Shown here one piece after another: positions 7,747 to 17,564 of a DNA stretch of 64,000 bases. How positions within the stretch are numbered: position 1 is the first letter of the stretch; each line of letters begins with the position of its first letter. The translations under genes and the position numbers were made by a program. The notes under the pieces are model-generated. The model ran no database searches and was not told where the DNA came from. It saw nothing but the letters and a program-made list of their open reading frames with translations. Source of the stretch: Geobacillus jurassicus NBRC 107829 (GTDB lineage: Bacteria > Bacillota > Bacilli > Bacillales > Anoxybacillaceae); NCBI RefSeq assembly GCF_001544315.1, contig NZ_BCQG01000002.1:1-64000 (forward strand), read 5' to 3'.

Positions 7747-10025
7747 CCGGCCGGGCAAAATATACGAACGATTTCAAAGAACAAGGGATGCTTCACGCCG
7801 CTTTGGTGACAAGTCCATACGCCCATGCGCGCATCCTCTCGGTGAACGTAGACAAAGCGATCGCCGCTCCAGGCGTCCGCGCCGTCGTGACCGGCGAGGG
7901 GCTGCCGCTCACCGGTGAAGACATGCGCGATCGTCCGCCGATCGCCGTCGACAAAGTGCGCTACTATGGCGAAGTCGTCGCCGTCGTCGTCGCCGATACG
8001 CTCGCGCAAGCCGAACAAGCGGCTCGCCTCGTCCGCGTCGTTTACGAACCGCTTCCAGCCGTCGGTTCGCCACGCGAAGCGCTGAAAGAAGGAGCTCCGT
8101 TGTTGCATGAGCATCTCGACCGCTACGAAAAAAACAAAACGACTCATCCTGAACCAGGAACGAACGTCGCCCATCGGACGAAAATCCGAAAAGGCAACAT
8201 CGAACAAGGGTTTGCTGAAAGCGACGTCATCGTCGAAACGAGCGTATCGTTCGCCCCTTCCGACCATATCGCGATGGAAACGCGCTGCGCCACTGCGGAA
8301 ATTTGGCCGGACGGCACGATCCATATTTCCGCCTCCTCGCAGTCACCGTTTATGATTAAAAAGCTGCTTCATGCGTATTTTGGCGAAGAAACCGGCAAAG
8401 TCATCGTCCATACGCCGCTTGTCGGCGGCGCCTACGGCGGAAAAGCGCCCGTGCAGCTGGAACTGCTCGCCTACCTCGCCTCGAAAGCGGTCGACGGCCG
8501 GAAAGTGAGCGTCTGGAACAGCCGCGAGCATGACATGGTCACGTCGCCCGTCCATATCGGCTTGGAGGCGACCGTCAAAATCGGGGCGACGAGAGACGGC
8601 ATCTTCAAAGCGATGGAAATTTTATTTCTATTTGACGGCGGCGCTTACTCTGACAAGGCCATCGACGTCAGCCGCGCAGCAGCCGTTGATTGCACCGGCC
8701 CGTACCATGTCGAAAACGTCTTTTGTGACTCATTGTGCGTCTATACGAACCGCCCGTACGCGACGCCGTTTCGCAGTTTCGGCCATTGTGAACAAGCGTT
8801 TGCTGTCGAACGAGCCATCGATGAATTGGCGCGGACGCTGCAGCTTGACCCATGGGAAGTGCGGCGCAAAAACGCCATCCGCCCCGGCCATACGACCCCG
8901 ACGCAAGTGCGGCTCAACCAGAGCAATGTCGGCGATATGCCGGCATGCCTCGAACGGCTGCGCGAGCTGATGCGTTGGGACGAATGGCAGCGCGTGGAAC
9001 TGGATGCCTATACGGTAAGGGCGAAAGGCATCAGCGGCGGTTGGAAAACGTCGACGATCGACACCGACGCGAGTTCCGGCGTCATTTTAACGTTCAACTC
9101 CGACGGCAGCGTCAACGTCATCTCCGGCGTTGTCGAAATCGGCACCGGCACGAAAACGGTGCTCGCGCAAATCGTCGCTGAACGGCTGAAGATGGATGTG
9201 GATCGTGTGCATGTCAAAATGGACATCGACACGCAAACGACACCGGAACATTGGAAAACGGTCGCCAGCCGCGGGACGTTTATGGCCGGACGCGCCGCGC
9301 TTGCCGCTGCCGATGATGCCATCCGCCAATTGAAAGAGATCGCTGCCTGCGTCTTACGGGCCTCGCCGGACGATTTGGAAGTCGGTTTCGGGCGCGTCTT
9401 TTTGCGCGATGACCCGGCCATCTTTCTTCCGATCAAAGACATCGCCTTTGGCTACAAGTTTCCGAACGGCAACGCCATCGGCGGGCAAGTAATCGGGCGC
9501 GGCCACTACATTTTGCGCCACTTGACCCCGCTTGACCCGGAAACCGGCGCCGGCAAACCGGGCCCGGAATGGGGCGTATGCGCCGAAGGGGTGGAAATTG
9601 AGTTCAACCGCCGCGACTATACGTACCGCATTGTCAAAGCGTATGCGGTCATTGACGCCGGCAAAGTTCTCAACCCAAAGGCAGCGCTTGGCCAGGTCAT
9701 GGGGGCGATGAGCATGGGGCTGAGCTTTGCCAGCCGCGAAGGGTTTCTGTTTGACAAAGAGCAACGCGTCTTAAACCCGCAGCTGCGCACATACCGGCCG
9801 ATCCGCTTCGGCGAACATCCGGAGTACATCGTTGAGTTTGTCGAAACCCCGCAAATCGATGCCCCATACGGCGCTCGCGGCATCGGCGAACACGGCTTGA
9901 TCGGCATGCCCGCCGCCTTGGCAAACGCCTTGTCGCTTGCTGTCGGCGTGCCGCTCAATGAACTGCCGCTTGTGCCTGAACTCATTTGGCGGAAACAGAA
10001 AGGGGACTCCTATGGTCCCGTTTGA
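7698..10025 (+). CDS. pucD: Xanthine dehydrogenase-like molybdenum-binding subunit (PucD-like)
   Basis: Large catalytic subunit of a xanthine oxidase family hydroxylase (775 aa). It starts with the small Ald_Xan_dh_C domain (KVTGRAKYTNDF, LHAALVTSPYAHARI), followed by the cofactor-binding domain. TPLVGGAYGGK and the late GARGIGEHGLIGMPAALANA are family motifs, the latter containing the catalytic Glu. The GTG at 7698 follows AAGGAGGG. Together with the FAD and 2Fe-2S subunits downstream it would form the heterotrimer that hydroxylates hypoxanthine or xanthine to urate. Other substrates of the family (nicotinate, CO, aldehydes) are not excluded, but the operon matches the purine system. Confidence 0.9.
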   Translation: MAVGKSIIRKEAWDKVTGRAKYTNDFKEQGMLHAALVTSPYAHARILSVNVDKAIAAPGVRAVVTGEGLPLTGEDMRDRPPIAVDKVRYYGEVVAVVVADTLAQAEQAARLVRVVYEPLPAVGSPREALKEGAPLLHEHLDRYEKNKTTHPEPGTNVAHRTKIRKGNIEQGFAESDVIVETSVSFAPSDHIAMETRCATAEIWPDGTIHISASSQSPFMIKKLLHAYFGEETGKVIVHTPLVGGAYGGKAPVQLELLAYLASKAVDGRKVSVWNSREHDMVTSPVHIGLEATVKIGATRDGIFKAMEILFLFDGGAYSDKAIDVSRAAAVDCTGPYHVENVFCDSLCVYTNRPYATPFRSFGHCEQAFAVERAIDELARTLQLDPWEVRRKNAIRPGHTTPTQVRLNQSNVGDMPACLERLRELMRWDEWQRVELDAYTVRAKGISGGWKTSTIDTDASSGVILTFNSDGSVNVISGVVEIGTGTKTVLAQIVAERLKMDVDRVHVKMDIDTQTTPEHWKTVASRGTFMAGRAALAAADDAIRQLKEIAACVLRASPDDLEVGFGRVFLRDDPAIFLPIKDIAFGYKFPNGNAIGGQVIGRGHYILRHLTPLDPETGAGKPGPEWGVCAEGVEIEFNRRDYTYRIVKAYAVIDAGKVLNPKAALGQVMGAMSMGLSFASREGFLFDKEQRVLNPQLRTYRPIRFGEHPEYIVEFVETPQIDAPYGARGIGEHGLIGMPAALANALSLAVGVPLNELPLVPELIWRKQKGDSYGPV

Positions 10026-10854
10026 TTTTGCCTACTACCGACCGCAGTCGATCGCCGAAGCGACAGCGCTGTTTGCGGCGCTCGAGCGGGACGGGAAACG
10101 GCCGCTGTACTACGGCGGCGGCACGGAAATCATCACCTTGTCCCGTTTGAACCTCGTCCGCACCGCCGCGGTCATTGACATGAAAGCGATCCCTGAGTGC
10201 CGGGTGCTTGACGCCAGCGCCGATCCTCTCGTGTTTGGAGCGGCGCTCTCGCTCACCGAGCTTGAGGAAGCAAACCCATTCCCGCTGTTGACAAAGGCGG
10301 CGCGAGAAGTCGCTGACCGGACGGCGCGCAACCAAATTACGCTCGGCGGCAACATTTGCGGACAAATTTTTTACCGTGAGACCGCACTGCCGCTATTCGT
10401 CGCCGAGGCGGATGTCATCGTCGCCGGACCATACGGCGTCCGACAATGCCGCTTCAACGATTTGTTTCATCAACAGCTGCAGCTTGGCCGCGGCGAATTC
10501 ATCGTTCAATTCAAGGTTGACCGTGCCACTGCCACCCTGCCCCATTTCCATCGCAAGCGCCGCAAACAAGGGGAAGTCGGCTACCCGCTTGTGACGATTG
10601 CGGCGCTGAAAAAAGACGGGGCGATTCGCGTTGCCTTCAGTGGCGTCTGTCCGTTCCCGTTCCGCTCTGCTGAAGTCGAGGCGCACTTGAACGACCGGAG
10701 CCGCCCGGCCGCCGAACGAATTCAAGCAGCGGTTGCCGCTTTTCCGCGCCCGATTTTGCACGATATTGAAGGTTCTGCCGATTACCGGCTGTTTGTCGCC
10801 GCAAAGCTGCTGGAAGATGCGCTTCGCGAACTAGGGGAAGAGGAAACTATGTAG
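10012..10854 (+). CDS. pucC: Xanthine dehydrogenase-like FAD-binding subunit (PucC-like)
   Basis: FAD-binding subunit of molybdopterin dehydrogenases, about 280 aa. FDFAYYRPQSIAEA and YYGGGTEIITLSRLNL form the FAD pyrophosphate loop, and ARNQITLGGNICG is the second FAD motif. The C-terminal CO_deh_flav_C domain follows. The ATG at 10012 lies behind AAAGGGG and overlaps the end of the molybdenum-subunit gene by 14 nt, implying coupled translation. It passes electrons from the iron-sulfur subunit to NAD or another acceptor. Confidence 0.9.
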   Translation: MVPFDFAYYRPQSIAEATALFAALERDGKRPLYYGGGTEIITLSRLNLVRTAAVIDMKAIPECRVLDASADPLVFGAALSLTELEEANPFPLLTKAAREVADRTARNQITLGGNICGQIFYRETALPLFVAEADVIVAGPYGVRQCRFNDLFHQQLQLGRGEFIVQFKVDRATATLPHFHRKRRKQGEVGYPLVTIAALKKDGAIRVAFSGVCPFPFRSAEVEAHLNDRSRPAAERIQAAVAAFPRPILHDIEGSADYRLFVAAKLLEDALRELGEEETM

Positions 10855-10874
10855 GCAGGAGGTCAAAGGCAGCC

Positions 10875-11357
10875 ATGGAGGAAACAACGAAACGGGAGCT
10901 CGTGCTATCCATTAATGGGGAACGAAGAGCGGTCGTCGCCCGCCAGGCCGAGACGCTGCTGTTTGTCTTGCGCGACGGGCTTGGACTGACCGGCGCCAAA
11001 CCAGGCTGTTTGAACGGCGACTGCGGCGCCTGCACCGTTTTGGTCAATGGCACGCCGATCAAATCGTGCATGATGCTCGCTATTGAGACCGTCGGCAAAG
11101 AAATCACCACGATCGAAGGACTTGATGATGCCCCCATTCAGCACGCCTTCGTCCGCCACTTCGCCTTTCAGTGCGGCTATTGCACCCCCGGCTTTATTAT
11201 GAACGCCCATGCGCTCATCGAGCGACATCCAGACGCCGATGAGACGACGATTCAAGAATGGCTCGAAGCCAACATTTGCCGCTGCACAAGCTATCAGGAA
11301 ATTGAGACGGCGGTGAAAGAAGCGCTCGCCGCCAAAAAAGTGGAAACAAAGTTTTGA
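10875..11357 (+). CDS. pucE: Xanthine dehydrogenase-like 2Fe-2S subunit (PucE-like)
   Basis: Small subunit of 160 aa with two [2Fe-2S] clusters. The plant-type ferredoxin cluster is seen in KPGCLNGDCGACTVLVNG with a later Cys (KSCMML). The second cluster is in FQCGYCTPGF and ICRCTSYQEI. This domain order is typical of xanthine dehydrogenase small subunits. AGGAGG precedes the ATG at 10875. Last gene of the operon; a terminator follows at about 11407. No purine permease or PucR regulator lies next to it. Confidence 0.93.
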   Translation: MEETTKRELVLSINGERRAVVARQAETLLFVLRDGLGLTGAKPGCLNGDCGACTVLVNGTPIKSCMMLAIETVGKEITTIEGLDDAPIQHAFVRHFAFQCGYCTPGFIMNAHALIERHPDADETTIQEWLEANICRCTSYQEIETAVKEALAAKKVETKF

Positions 11358-11406
11358 TTTCTCTCCTATCTTTGCTTAACAGTAACACTTCCCGCCCAAG
11401 GCCAAT

Positions 11407-11440
11407 GGATGTCCCACTCCTCGCTGGGATATCCTTTTTT
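11407..11440 (+). terminator. Terminator of the purine hydroxylase operon
   Basis: GGATGTCCCA pairs with TGGGATATCC (one G-T pair) across an 8-nt loop and is followed by TTTTTT. Confidence 0.8.
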
Positions 11441-11506
11441 GTATCATGCCTCCCATTCTGGTTATTTTCCATTCCAAATACCTATTGACAAAAATATAAC
11501 GTTCAC

Positions 11507-11662
11507 GTTATGGGTGCAGCCATCGCTCCGGTGCTGTCTGGCGTCATCGGTCATGCTGTTTCCGCGAAGGCACCATTTCTCGTCGCTATGGCACTTGTGT
11601 TCGTCGCCTTCCTCTTTCTCGCTTGGCGCAAACGAGAGACGTCGACGGCCAAAATGGCGTAG
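11507..11662 (+). pseudogene. C-terminal fragment of an MFS-type transporter
   Basis: A 51-codon open frame reads VMGAAIAPVLSGVIGHAVSA, then KAPFLVAMALVFVAFLFLAW and KRETSTAKMA before a TAG. Two hydrophobic helices with a small basic tail are typical of the last part of a 12-TM major facilitator (drug efflux type). There is no start codon with a ribosome-binding site, and everything upstream of the last two helices is missing, so this is a deletion remnant. The following 200 nt up to 11862 contain no gene I can support. Confidence 0.55.
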
Positions 11663-11862
11663 CCAGAAGAAATCCGCCGCACCGCCGATTTCGCCGCCGA
11701 CATCGACAAACGCCCGTCTCCGGTTGGAAACGAGCGTTTGTTACATCTTGTTCTTTCTCGAACGGCTTGTTTTCTGTTGCTTTTTTCATCAACAACGCCT
11801 TTTTCCCGTTCAGAGCGTCTTTACGCTTTTTCTGATCCTCCACTCATCATTCTTCTTTTTCA

Positions 11863-13017
11863 TCAACGAACGGTTCGCTTCTCACTGATCATAACGCCGC
11901 GTTTTTTCATCTCGTCCATATACATATCCCCCGGAACGATTTGCTCCGGTGGATAGACGCCGCGCTTTGCAATCACCCCGCGGCCGATAAGCTGAGCGAC
12001 GGCGGAAATCGTATAGGCCGTCGTGCGCGCCATCGCCGTCACCTTGTTTTCGCGGTCATTGAACGTGACGGTTTCGTATTCGAATACCGTTTCCTTTCCA
12101 TCTTTCCGCCCGCCGACGATGACCCGCAGCAACACGACATCATCTTTTCCTTTCAAATCAAGCATCGGCGTCAAGACAGCCAACAGCACATCGCGCGGCT
12201 TGACTCTGCATCCATTGATCTCAACTTCCACATCGTTGCGCGTCAAGTTCAAATCGACAAGCAGCTTGCATTTTTCCGCATGGCCGCGGTAGCGAATCGT
12301 TTTGTACTCGAGCCGCTTTAAATTCGGAAACGAGCGCGAGAGCGTCGACGTCCCGCCTGAGGTGTGAAACGCTTCAAGCGGCCCGAACCGGTCGAAATAA
12401 ATCGGCTCGACTTCCGAAAGGGAAGGCACTTCTTGTTTTTGGCCGTTGCGGATGATCAAGGCCGGATCGGTGTAATGGTCAAGCAGCCCCTCGAGGGAAA
12501 ACACATGGTTGTACTCCAGCGGCGGTTCGGGGCGGACGGGAATGCCGCCGACATACAGTTGAATCGATTCGACCTCACCGAGCTGGCTCGCCCCATAGCC
12601 TGATAAAATATTAATCATCCCCGGAGCAACGCCAAGATCCGGAATGATCGTCACTCCAGCCTCCCGGGCTTGGTCATGCAGCTCAAGCACCCGATCGGTC
12701 ACATGGCCGATATGGCCGCCTAAATCGACAGAATGGACGCCAGTTGCAATCGCGGTTTTCGCCACCGTTTCGTTAAACCGGTAAAACAAGGCGTTGACGA
12801 CCACATCGTGGCCCTTCATCAGCGCTGACAGCTGCTGCTGATCGCCCGCATCCACTTGCACGGCGGCAAGCTTCGTGGAATGGAGCTGCTGCGCCACTTG
12901 CTCTGCCTTGGCCAAATCGACATCCGCGAGCGTCACCGCCTCAACGTCTTGGCTTTGCACTAAATCGCGCGCTGCTTCTTTGCCCATCAACCCCGCTCCA
13001 AGCACGAGCACTTTCAT
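11863..13017 (-). CDS. L-lysine 6-dehydrogenase (saccharopine dehydrogenase family)
   Basis: Saccharopine dehydrogenase-fold oxidoreductase of 384 aa. The N-terminal Rossmann motif is [30 protein letters not shown] and [15 protein letters not shown] follow, as in lysine dehydrogenases. The family includes the characterised L-lysine 6-dehydrogenase of Geobacillus stearothermophilus, which oxidises the epsilon-amino group to give 2-aminoadipate 6-semialdehyde/piperideine-6-carboxylate. The ATG at 13017 follows GAGGGGGAAAGAACG. It is the last gene of a four-gene minus-strand run; the aldehyde dehydrogenase just upstream could oxidise its product. Alternative: a saccharopine-type reductase of unknown substrate, but context favours lysine. 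Confidence 0.82.
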   Translation of the reverse strand: MKVLVLGAGLMGKEAARDLVQSQDVEAVTLADVDLAKAEQVAQQLHSTKLAAVQVDAGDQQQLSALMKGHDVVVNALFYRFNETVAKTAIATGVHSVDLGGHIGHVTDRVLELHDQAREAGVTIIPDLGVAPGMINILSGYGASQLGEVESIQLYVGGIPVRPEPPLEYNHVFSLEGLLDHYTDPALIIRNGQKQEVPSLSEVEPIYFDRFGPLEAFHTSGGTSTLSRSFPNLKRLEYKTIRYRGHAEKCKLLVDLNLTRNDVEVEINGCRVKPRDVLLAVLTPMLDLKGKDDVVLLRVIVGGRKDGKETVFEYETVTFNDRENKVTAMARTTAYTISAVAQLIGRGVIAKRGVYPPEQIVPGDMYMDEMKKRGVMISEKRTVR

Positions 13018-13174
13018 CGTTCTTTCCCCCTCTGTCACCGATTGTTTGCCATACGCTCACATGACAGCCGCTTTTTTCGCACCTTTGCTGCGGCCGTTGC
13101 TTCGGTTCGCAACATGTGTTCCACGTTGATCTTCGCTTCCCTTTCGCCGGCCATGTTGCAGGCGACAGCCCGAT

Positions 13175-14656
13175 TCAATCTCCAGTATCGATTTGCGCCC
13201 GTTGCAGCTTCCCGCTGAAATCGACATAAATGCTCCGCCATTCGGTGAATACGTCAAGCGCAGCGACGCCGGAGTCCCGGTGGCCGTTGCCCGTCCCTTT
13301 CGTGCCGCCGAACGGCAAATGAATTTCCGCTCCCGTTGTGCCGGCGTTGACATACACGATGCCGGTGTCCAAATCGCGCATCGCTCGAAACACGTTATTG
13401 ACATCGCGAGTGAAAATGGCGCTCGATAACCCGTAATCAACGCTGTTGTTGACGGCGATCGCTTCGTCCAAACTGCGGACGGAAATGATCGACACGACCG
13501 GGCCGAAAATTTCTTCGCGGGCGATGCGCATATTCGGCGTGACATCCGTGAAAATCGTCGGCGCGTAATAAAATCCGCGCGCATAGTCGCCCTCGCGCAA
13601 TATACAGCCGCCCACAAGCAGTTTCGCCCCTTCTTCTACGCCAATGCGCACGTAGCGGTCGATCTTTTGCAGCGCCTCTTCGTGGATGACGGGTCCGACT
13701 TTGACCGTTTCATCCAACCCGTTGCCGATTTTCAACGTTTTCACTGCTTCAAGCAGACGCCGCTCCAGCTCCTGTTTCACCCGCTCATGGACGATGACCC
13801 GGCTGCACGCCGTGCACCGCTGCCCCGACGTGCCGAACGCACTCCAGATGATGCCGTCAACCGCCAATGTCAAATCAGCGTCATCCATCACAATGACGGC
13901 GTTTTTTCCTCCCATTTCAAGCGACACCTTTTTCAACAGCCGTCCGCATTTTTCCGCAATCGTCCGCCCGACTTCATTCGATCCGGTAAATGAGATGACC
14001 TTGACATCAGGATGTTCGACGAGCGCATTGCCGGCTGTCGGCCCATCACCATGGACCACATGAAACACTCCCGGCGGCAAGCCCGCTTCTTCAAAAATGC
14101 GGGCCAACTCCTGCGCCATGATCGGCGTCTCGGGAGCCGGCTTCCACACGACCGCATTGCCGGCAACAATCGCTGGGAACGACTTCCAAGTGGCGATCGC
14201 AATCGGGAAATTCCATGGAGTGATGATGCCGACAACTCCGACCGGCACGCGGACGCTCATGGCAAATTTGTCTTTCAGTTCAGACGGCGTCGTATCGCCG
14301 AACAACCGCCGTCCCTCTCCGGCCATGTAAAACGCCATATCAATGCCTTCCTGCACCTCACCCCGCGCTTCCTCAATCACTTTGCCCATTTCCATCGTCA
14401 ACAGCCGGGCCAATTGTTCTTTCCGTTCCTTTAGCAGCATTCCGACTTGATACAAGATTTCCGCGCGTTTCGGCGCCGGCACGAGGGCCCACCGTTTTTG
14501 CGCTTCTTTGGCGGCCTGAACCGCCTCATCGATATCGTTTGGCCCGGACATCGCCACCTCGGCAATCGTTTCCCCCGTCGCCGGATTGATCACCGGCGCA
14601 AATTGCCTGGTGCTTGGCTCTTTCCATTCCCCATTGATATAGTTTTGGATTTTCAC
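13175..14656 (-). CDS. Aldehyde dehydrogenase (candidate aminoadipate-semialdehyde dehydrogenase)
   Basis: NAD(P)-dependent aldehyde dehydrogenase of 493 aa. ITPWNFPIAIATWK is the coenzyme site, SFTGSNEVGRTIAEK the Rossmann glycine motif, LEMGGKNA holds the general-base Glu and GQRCTACSR the nucleophilic Cys. The GQRCT and AEIHLPFGGTKGTGNG segments recall the family that includes aminoadipate-semialdehyde dehydrogenases. The start is GTG at 14656 after GGGGGTAG. The downstream neighbour makes a C6 amino-semialdehyde from lysine and upstream genes process keto acids, so 2-aminoadipate 6-semialdehyde is the likely substrate; glutarate semialdehyde is a second candidate. Substrate is inferred from context only. 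Confidence 0.82.
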   Translation of the reverse strand: MKIQNYINGEWKEPSTRQFAPVINPATGETIAEVAMSGPNDIDEAVQAAKEAQKRWALVPAPKRAEILYQVGMLLKERKEQLARLLTMEMGKVIEEARGEVQEGIDMAFYMAGEGRRLFGDTTPSELKDKFAMSVRVPVGVVGIITPWNFPIAIATWKSFPAIVAGNAVVWKPAPETPIMAQELARIFEEAGLPPGVFHVVHGDGPTAGNALVEHPDVKVISFTGSNEVGRTIAEKCGRLLKKVSLEMGGKNAVIVMDDADLTLAVDGIIWSAFGTSGQRCTACSRVIVHERVKQELERRLLEAVKTLKIGNGLDETVKVGPVIHEEALQKIDRYVRIGVEEGAKLLVGGCILREGDYARGFYYAPTIFTDVTPNMRIAREEIFGPVVSIISVRSLDEAIAVNNSVDYGLSSAIFTRDVNNVFRAMRDLDTGIVYVNAGTTGAEIHLPFGGTKGTGNGHRDSGVAALDVFTEWRSIYVDFSGKLQRAQIDTGD

Positions 14657-14727
14657 TGTATACTACCCCCCATTTTTCTAGATTATTTATTGAGATAATT
14701 TATACATTGAACGCCAAGCGATGATCA

Positions 14728-16383
14728 TCAGGACTTCCTCTTGGCCCGCAAGTCCTGGATCGTTGCGGCCACCGAAATGTGGTCCGGATCGGTCAACACT
14801 TCAATGACCGTCGGCTTCTTGGCCTCAAGCGACAAAAGAAGCGCTTCCGTGAACTGTTGTTCCGTCTGCACTTGGAACCCGCAGCCGTTCAAGCATTCCG
14901 CCAACCGGGCAAACGACACGCGGCCTAAATCGGTTCCGATGACCCGCCCCGGAAACTGCAATTCTTGATGCATGCGGATAGTGCCGTACATATGATTGTT
15001 AAACACAATGCTGATGATCGGAATATCGCATCGAGCGGCCGTTTCCAACTCCTGCACCGTCATCATAAAGCCGCCATCCCCGGATAAAGAAACGACGGTC
15101 CGGTCGGGAAAGGCCAGTTTCGCGCCAATTGCAGCCGGCATTCCATATCCCATCGCTCCCGACGTCGGGCCGATGTACGTGTGCCCATCCCCAAACGGGA
15201 AAAAGGCATGAAGCCAACCGGCGAAATTCCCGGCATCGTTCGTAATGACCGCATTTTTCGGCAAATGGCGCCCTAAACTCGCAATGACCGCTTCATGGAG
15301 AGTTCGTTTTTCAAGAGGCAGCGCGGCCGTTTGTTCGTACCGTTTCCTCCGTTCGGCCGCCCATTCCTGCCAAGACGGCTGCACCGCAATATCGAGCAAA
15401 CGGGACAGCGCTTCTCGACAGTCAGCCCAAATCGCGATATCTGGCGCATACACTTTTCCGAATCCATCGCTGTCGATATCGATGTGAATCAGCGTCTGGC
15501 CCGGAGACAGCAAACGGTAATCCTGCGTCGTCACTTCCGACAGCCGCGTTCCCAACGCAATCACCACATCCGCCTGCTCGGCCGTTTCAATGACCGCTTT
15601 GGGCGCCCCTAAGCCTAAGTGACCGACATAGCACGGATGGTTGTGGGGAAACACGTCATGCCGCCGGAATGCCGCCATTACCGGAAGTGCATACTTTTCC
15701 GCCCATAAGCGCAGCAACCGCTGCGCTCCCGACCATTTGACGCCGCCGCCGGCAATCACGAGCGGTCGTTGGGCGCGCTCGAGCCGCCCCTCTATGTTCC
15801 GTATGTCCTCTTGCCTTGGGGCCGGCTTGGGCGCGTGGGTCTCCGCGATCACCGCTTCGGTTATGGTTTGGCGAAATAAATCTTCCGGCAGCGAAACAAC
15901 GACGGGGCCGGGCCGCCCTGTTTTCGCGATGCGAAACGCCCGTTGCACCAGCTCCGGCACCCGCTCCGCTTCGCGAATTTCGACCGTCCACTTGGCGACC
16001 GGGCGGAAAAACGCTTCTATATCGACTTCCTGAAAGCCTTCACGCCCCAAGAAACGGCTGTTCACTTGCCCCAAAAACACGACCATCGGAGTAGAGTCTT
16101 GCTTCGCAGTATGAACGCCGATCGCCAAGTTCGCCCCGCCAACCGCCCTTGTAGCCAGCACGACGCCGCACTTCCCTGACGCTTTCGCATACCCTTCCGC
16201 CATAAAGGAGGCTCCCCCCTCATGGCGGGCGGAGATGAACTCAATGGATGGCTCATCATAGATGGCATCAAGCAGGGGCAAATAACTTTCCCCCGGCACG
16301 CCAAACACATAACGGATCTGTTCCTGTTTTAGACATTCGACGATGGCTTGGGCCACCGTGATGTGATGCATCGTTCGCTTCAT
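14728..16383 (-). CDS. ThDP-dependent acetolactate synthase-like enzyme (candidate 2-oxoadipate decarboxylase)
   Basis: Thiamine diphosphate enzyme of the acetolactate synthase/benzoylformate decarboxylase superfamily, about 551 aa. The N-terminal pyrimidine-binding domain has VFGVPGESYLPLLDA and the catalytic Glu in SARHEGGASFMAEGYA. The central domain follows. The C-terminal pyrophosphate domain holds GDGGFMMTVQELETA and, about 26 residues on, FNNH, the GDG...NN metal/ThDP motif. ATG at 16383 follows GGGAGG, and the gene overlaps the aminotransferase stop (ATGA). There is no small regulatory subunit nearby, so a catabolic decarboxylase is more likely than valine/isoleucine synthesis. 2-Oxoadipate is proposed from neighbours. 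Confidence 0.8.
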   Translation of the reverse strand: MKRTMHHITVAQAIVECLKQEQIRYVFGVPGESYLPLLDAIYDEPSIEFISARHEGGASFMAEGYAKASGKCGVVLATRAVGGANLAIGVHTAKQDSTPMVVFLGQVNSRFLGREGFQEVDIEAFFRPVAKWTVEIREAERVPELVQRAFRIAKTGRPGPVVVSLPEDLFRQTITEAVIAETHAPKPAPRQEDIRNIEGRLERAQRPLVIAGGGVKWSGAQRLLRLWAEKYALPVMAAFRRHDVFPHNHPCYVGHLGLGAPKAVIETAEQADVVIALGTRLSEVTTQDYRLLSPGQTLIHIDIDSDGFGKVYAPDIAIWADCREALSRLLDIAVQPSWQEWAAERRKRYEQTAALPLEKRTLHEAVIASLGRHLPKNAVITNDAGNFAGWLHAFFPFGDGHTYIGPTSGAMGYGMPAAIGAKLAFPDRTVVSLSGDGGFMMTVQELETAARCDIPIISIVFNNHMYGTIRMHQELQFPGRVIGTDLGRVSFARLAECLNGCGFQVQTEQQFTEALLLSLEAKKPTVIEVLTDPDHISVAATIQDLRAKRKS

Positions 16384-17564
16384 GGCGCCGATTCCTCCCA
16401 ATCCACTTGCTTCCATCGTTCAACGGCTTGCTGCAGACGCTCAATCGGCGCTGACAGCGATACGCGGACATATCCTTCCCCTGCGGGTCCAAACGCTGTT
16501 CCTGGTGTTACGATGACCCCCGCTTCTTCCAGCAGTTTGGCGGCAAATTGCTCGGACGAATATCCGTCGCAAACCGGGACCCACAAGAAAAAGGTCGCTT
16601 TCGGACGCCGCACGTCGATGCCTAGTTCTCGAAGTCTCTCGACCATCATATTCATGCGTTGTTCATAAATGCGGCTATTTTCTCGAATAAACGTCCGTCC
16701 GTTCCTCAAAGCGGCCACCGCCGCTTTCTGAATCGGGATAAACTGGCACGTATCCGTGTTGCTCTTGATCACCGAAAGCGCTCGAATCATGTCCCGGTTT
16801 CCGACCACGTATCCGATGCGGCAGCCGGCCATGTTATAGCTTTTGGACAACGATCCAAATTCTACGGCGACTTCTTTTGCCCCTTCTACCTGCAAAATGC
16901 TCGGCGCCCGAAACCCAGCAAACGTCACGAACGAGTAGGCCGCATCATGGGCAATGAACATCTGGTGCTGACGGGCAAGTGAAACAGCTTCAGAAAACGT
17001 ATCCAAATCGACCGTGGCAGCCGTCGGATTGCTCGGATAATTGAGAAACATGATTTTCGCTTGGTCATAAACGGACGAGGGAAGCGCATCAAACAGCGGA
17101 ACATATCCGTGCCTTGCATCGAGCGGCAGTGATAAGCTCTGTCCGCGGGCAAAATGGACGGCCGTCCGGTAGACGGGATAGCCCGGATCAGGCACTAAGG
17201 CGAGTTCGCCGGGATTGAGAACGGCTTGCAGCAAATGGACAATTCCTTCTTTCGAGCCGATTAACGCCAACACCTCGGTCTCCGGATCGAGCTTGACGCC
17301 ATATTCCCGTTCATAAAAACGCGCGACCGCTTCCCGATACTCCCTGCAGCCGCCATACGGCGAATACGTATAGTGTTCTGGCGCATCGAGCGCTTCTTTC
17401 AACGCTTCGATGACAAAAGAAGGGGGCGGCAAATCCGGGGCGCCGATCCCTAAATCAATGACATCGACCCCTCGCCGGAGTAGTTCTTCTTTCTTCTTCT
17501 GGAATTGGGAGAACAAATATGGCGGCATCGTCTGCACAATATCGGAAAATGTGTTCAATTCCAT
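16380..17564 (-). CDS. PLP-dependent aminotransferase, class I/II (candidate 2-aminoadipate aminotransferase)
   Basis: Fold-type I aminotransferase of 394 aa. VIDLGIGAPDLPPP, YTYSPYGGCREYREAVARF and LNYPSNPTAA are family blocks, and SLSKSYNMAGCRIGY contains the Schiff-base Lys. VRVSLSAPIERL near the end carries the Arg that binds the substrate carboxylate. It is the first gene of the proposed lysine-degradation operon. AGGAGGG lies immediately before the ATG at 17564, so close that a TTG two codons on (17558) may be the real start. It would turn 2-aminoadipate into 2-oxoadipate; LL-diaminopimelate or aromatic aminotransferases look similar. Confidence 0.82.
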   Translation of the reverse strand: MELNTFSDIVQTMPPYLFSQFQKKKEELLRRGVDVIDLGIGAPDLPPPSFVIEALKEALDAPEHYTYSPYGGCREYREAVARFYEREYGVKLDPETEVLALIGSKEGIVHLLQAVLNPGELALVPDPGYPVYRTAVHFARGQSLSLPLDARHGYVPLFDALPSSVYDQAKIMFLNYPSNPTAATVDLDTFSEAVSLARQHQMFIAHDAAYSFVTFAGFRAPSILQVEGAKEVAVEFGSLSKSYNMAGCRIGYVVGNRDMIRALSVIKSNTDTCQFIPIQKAAVAALRNGRTFIRENSRIYEQRMNMMVERLRELGIDVRRPKATFFLWVPVCDGYSSEQFAAKLLEEAGVIVTPGTAFGPAGEGYVRVSLSAPIERLQQAVERWKQVDWEESAP

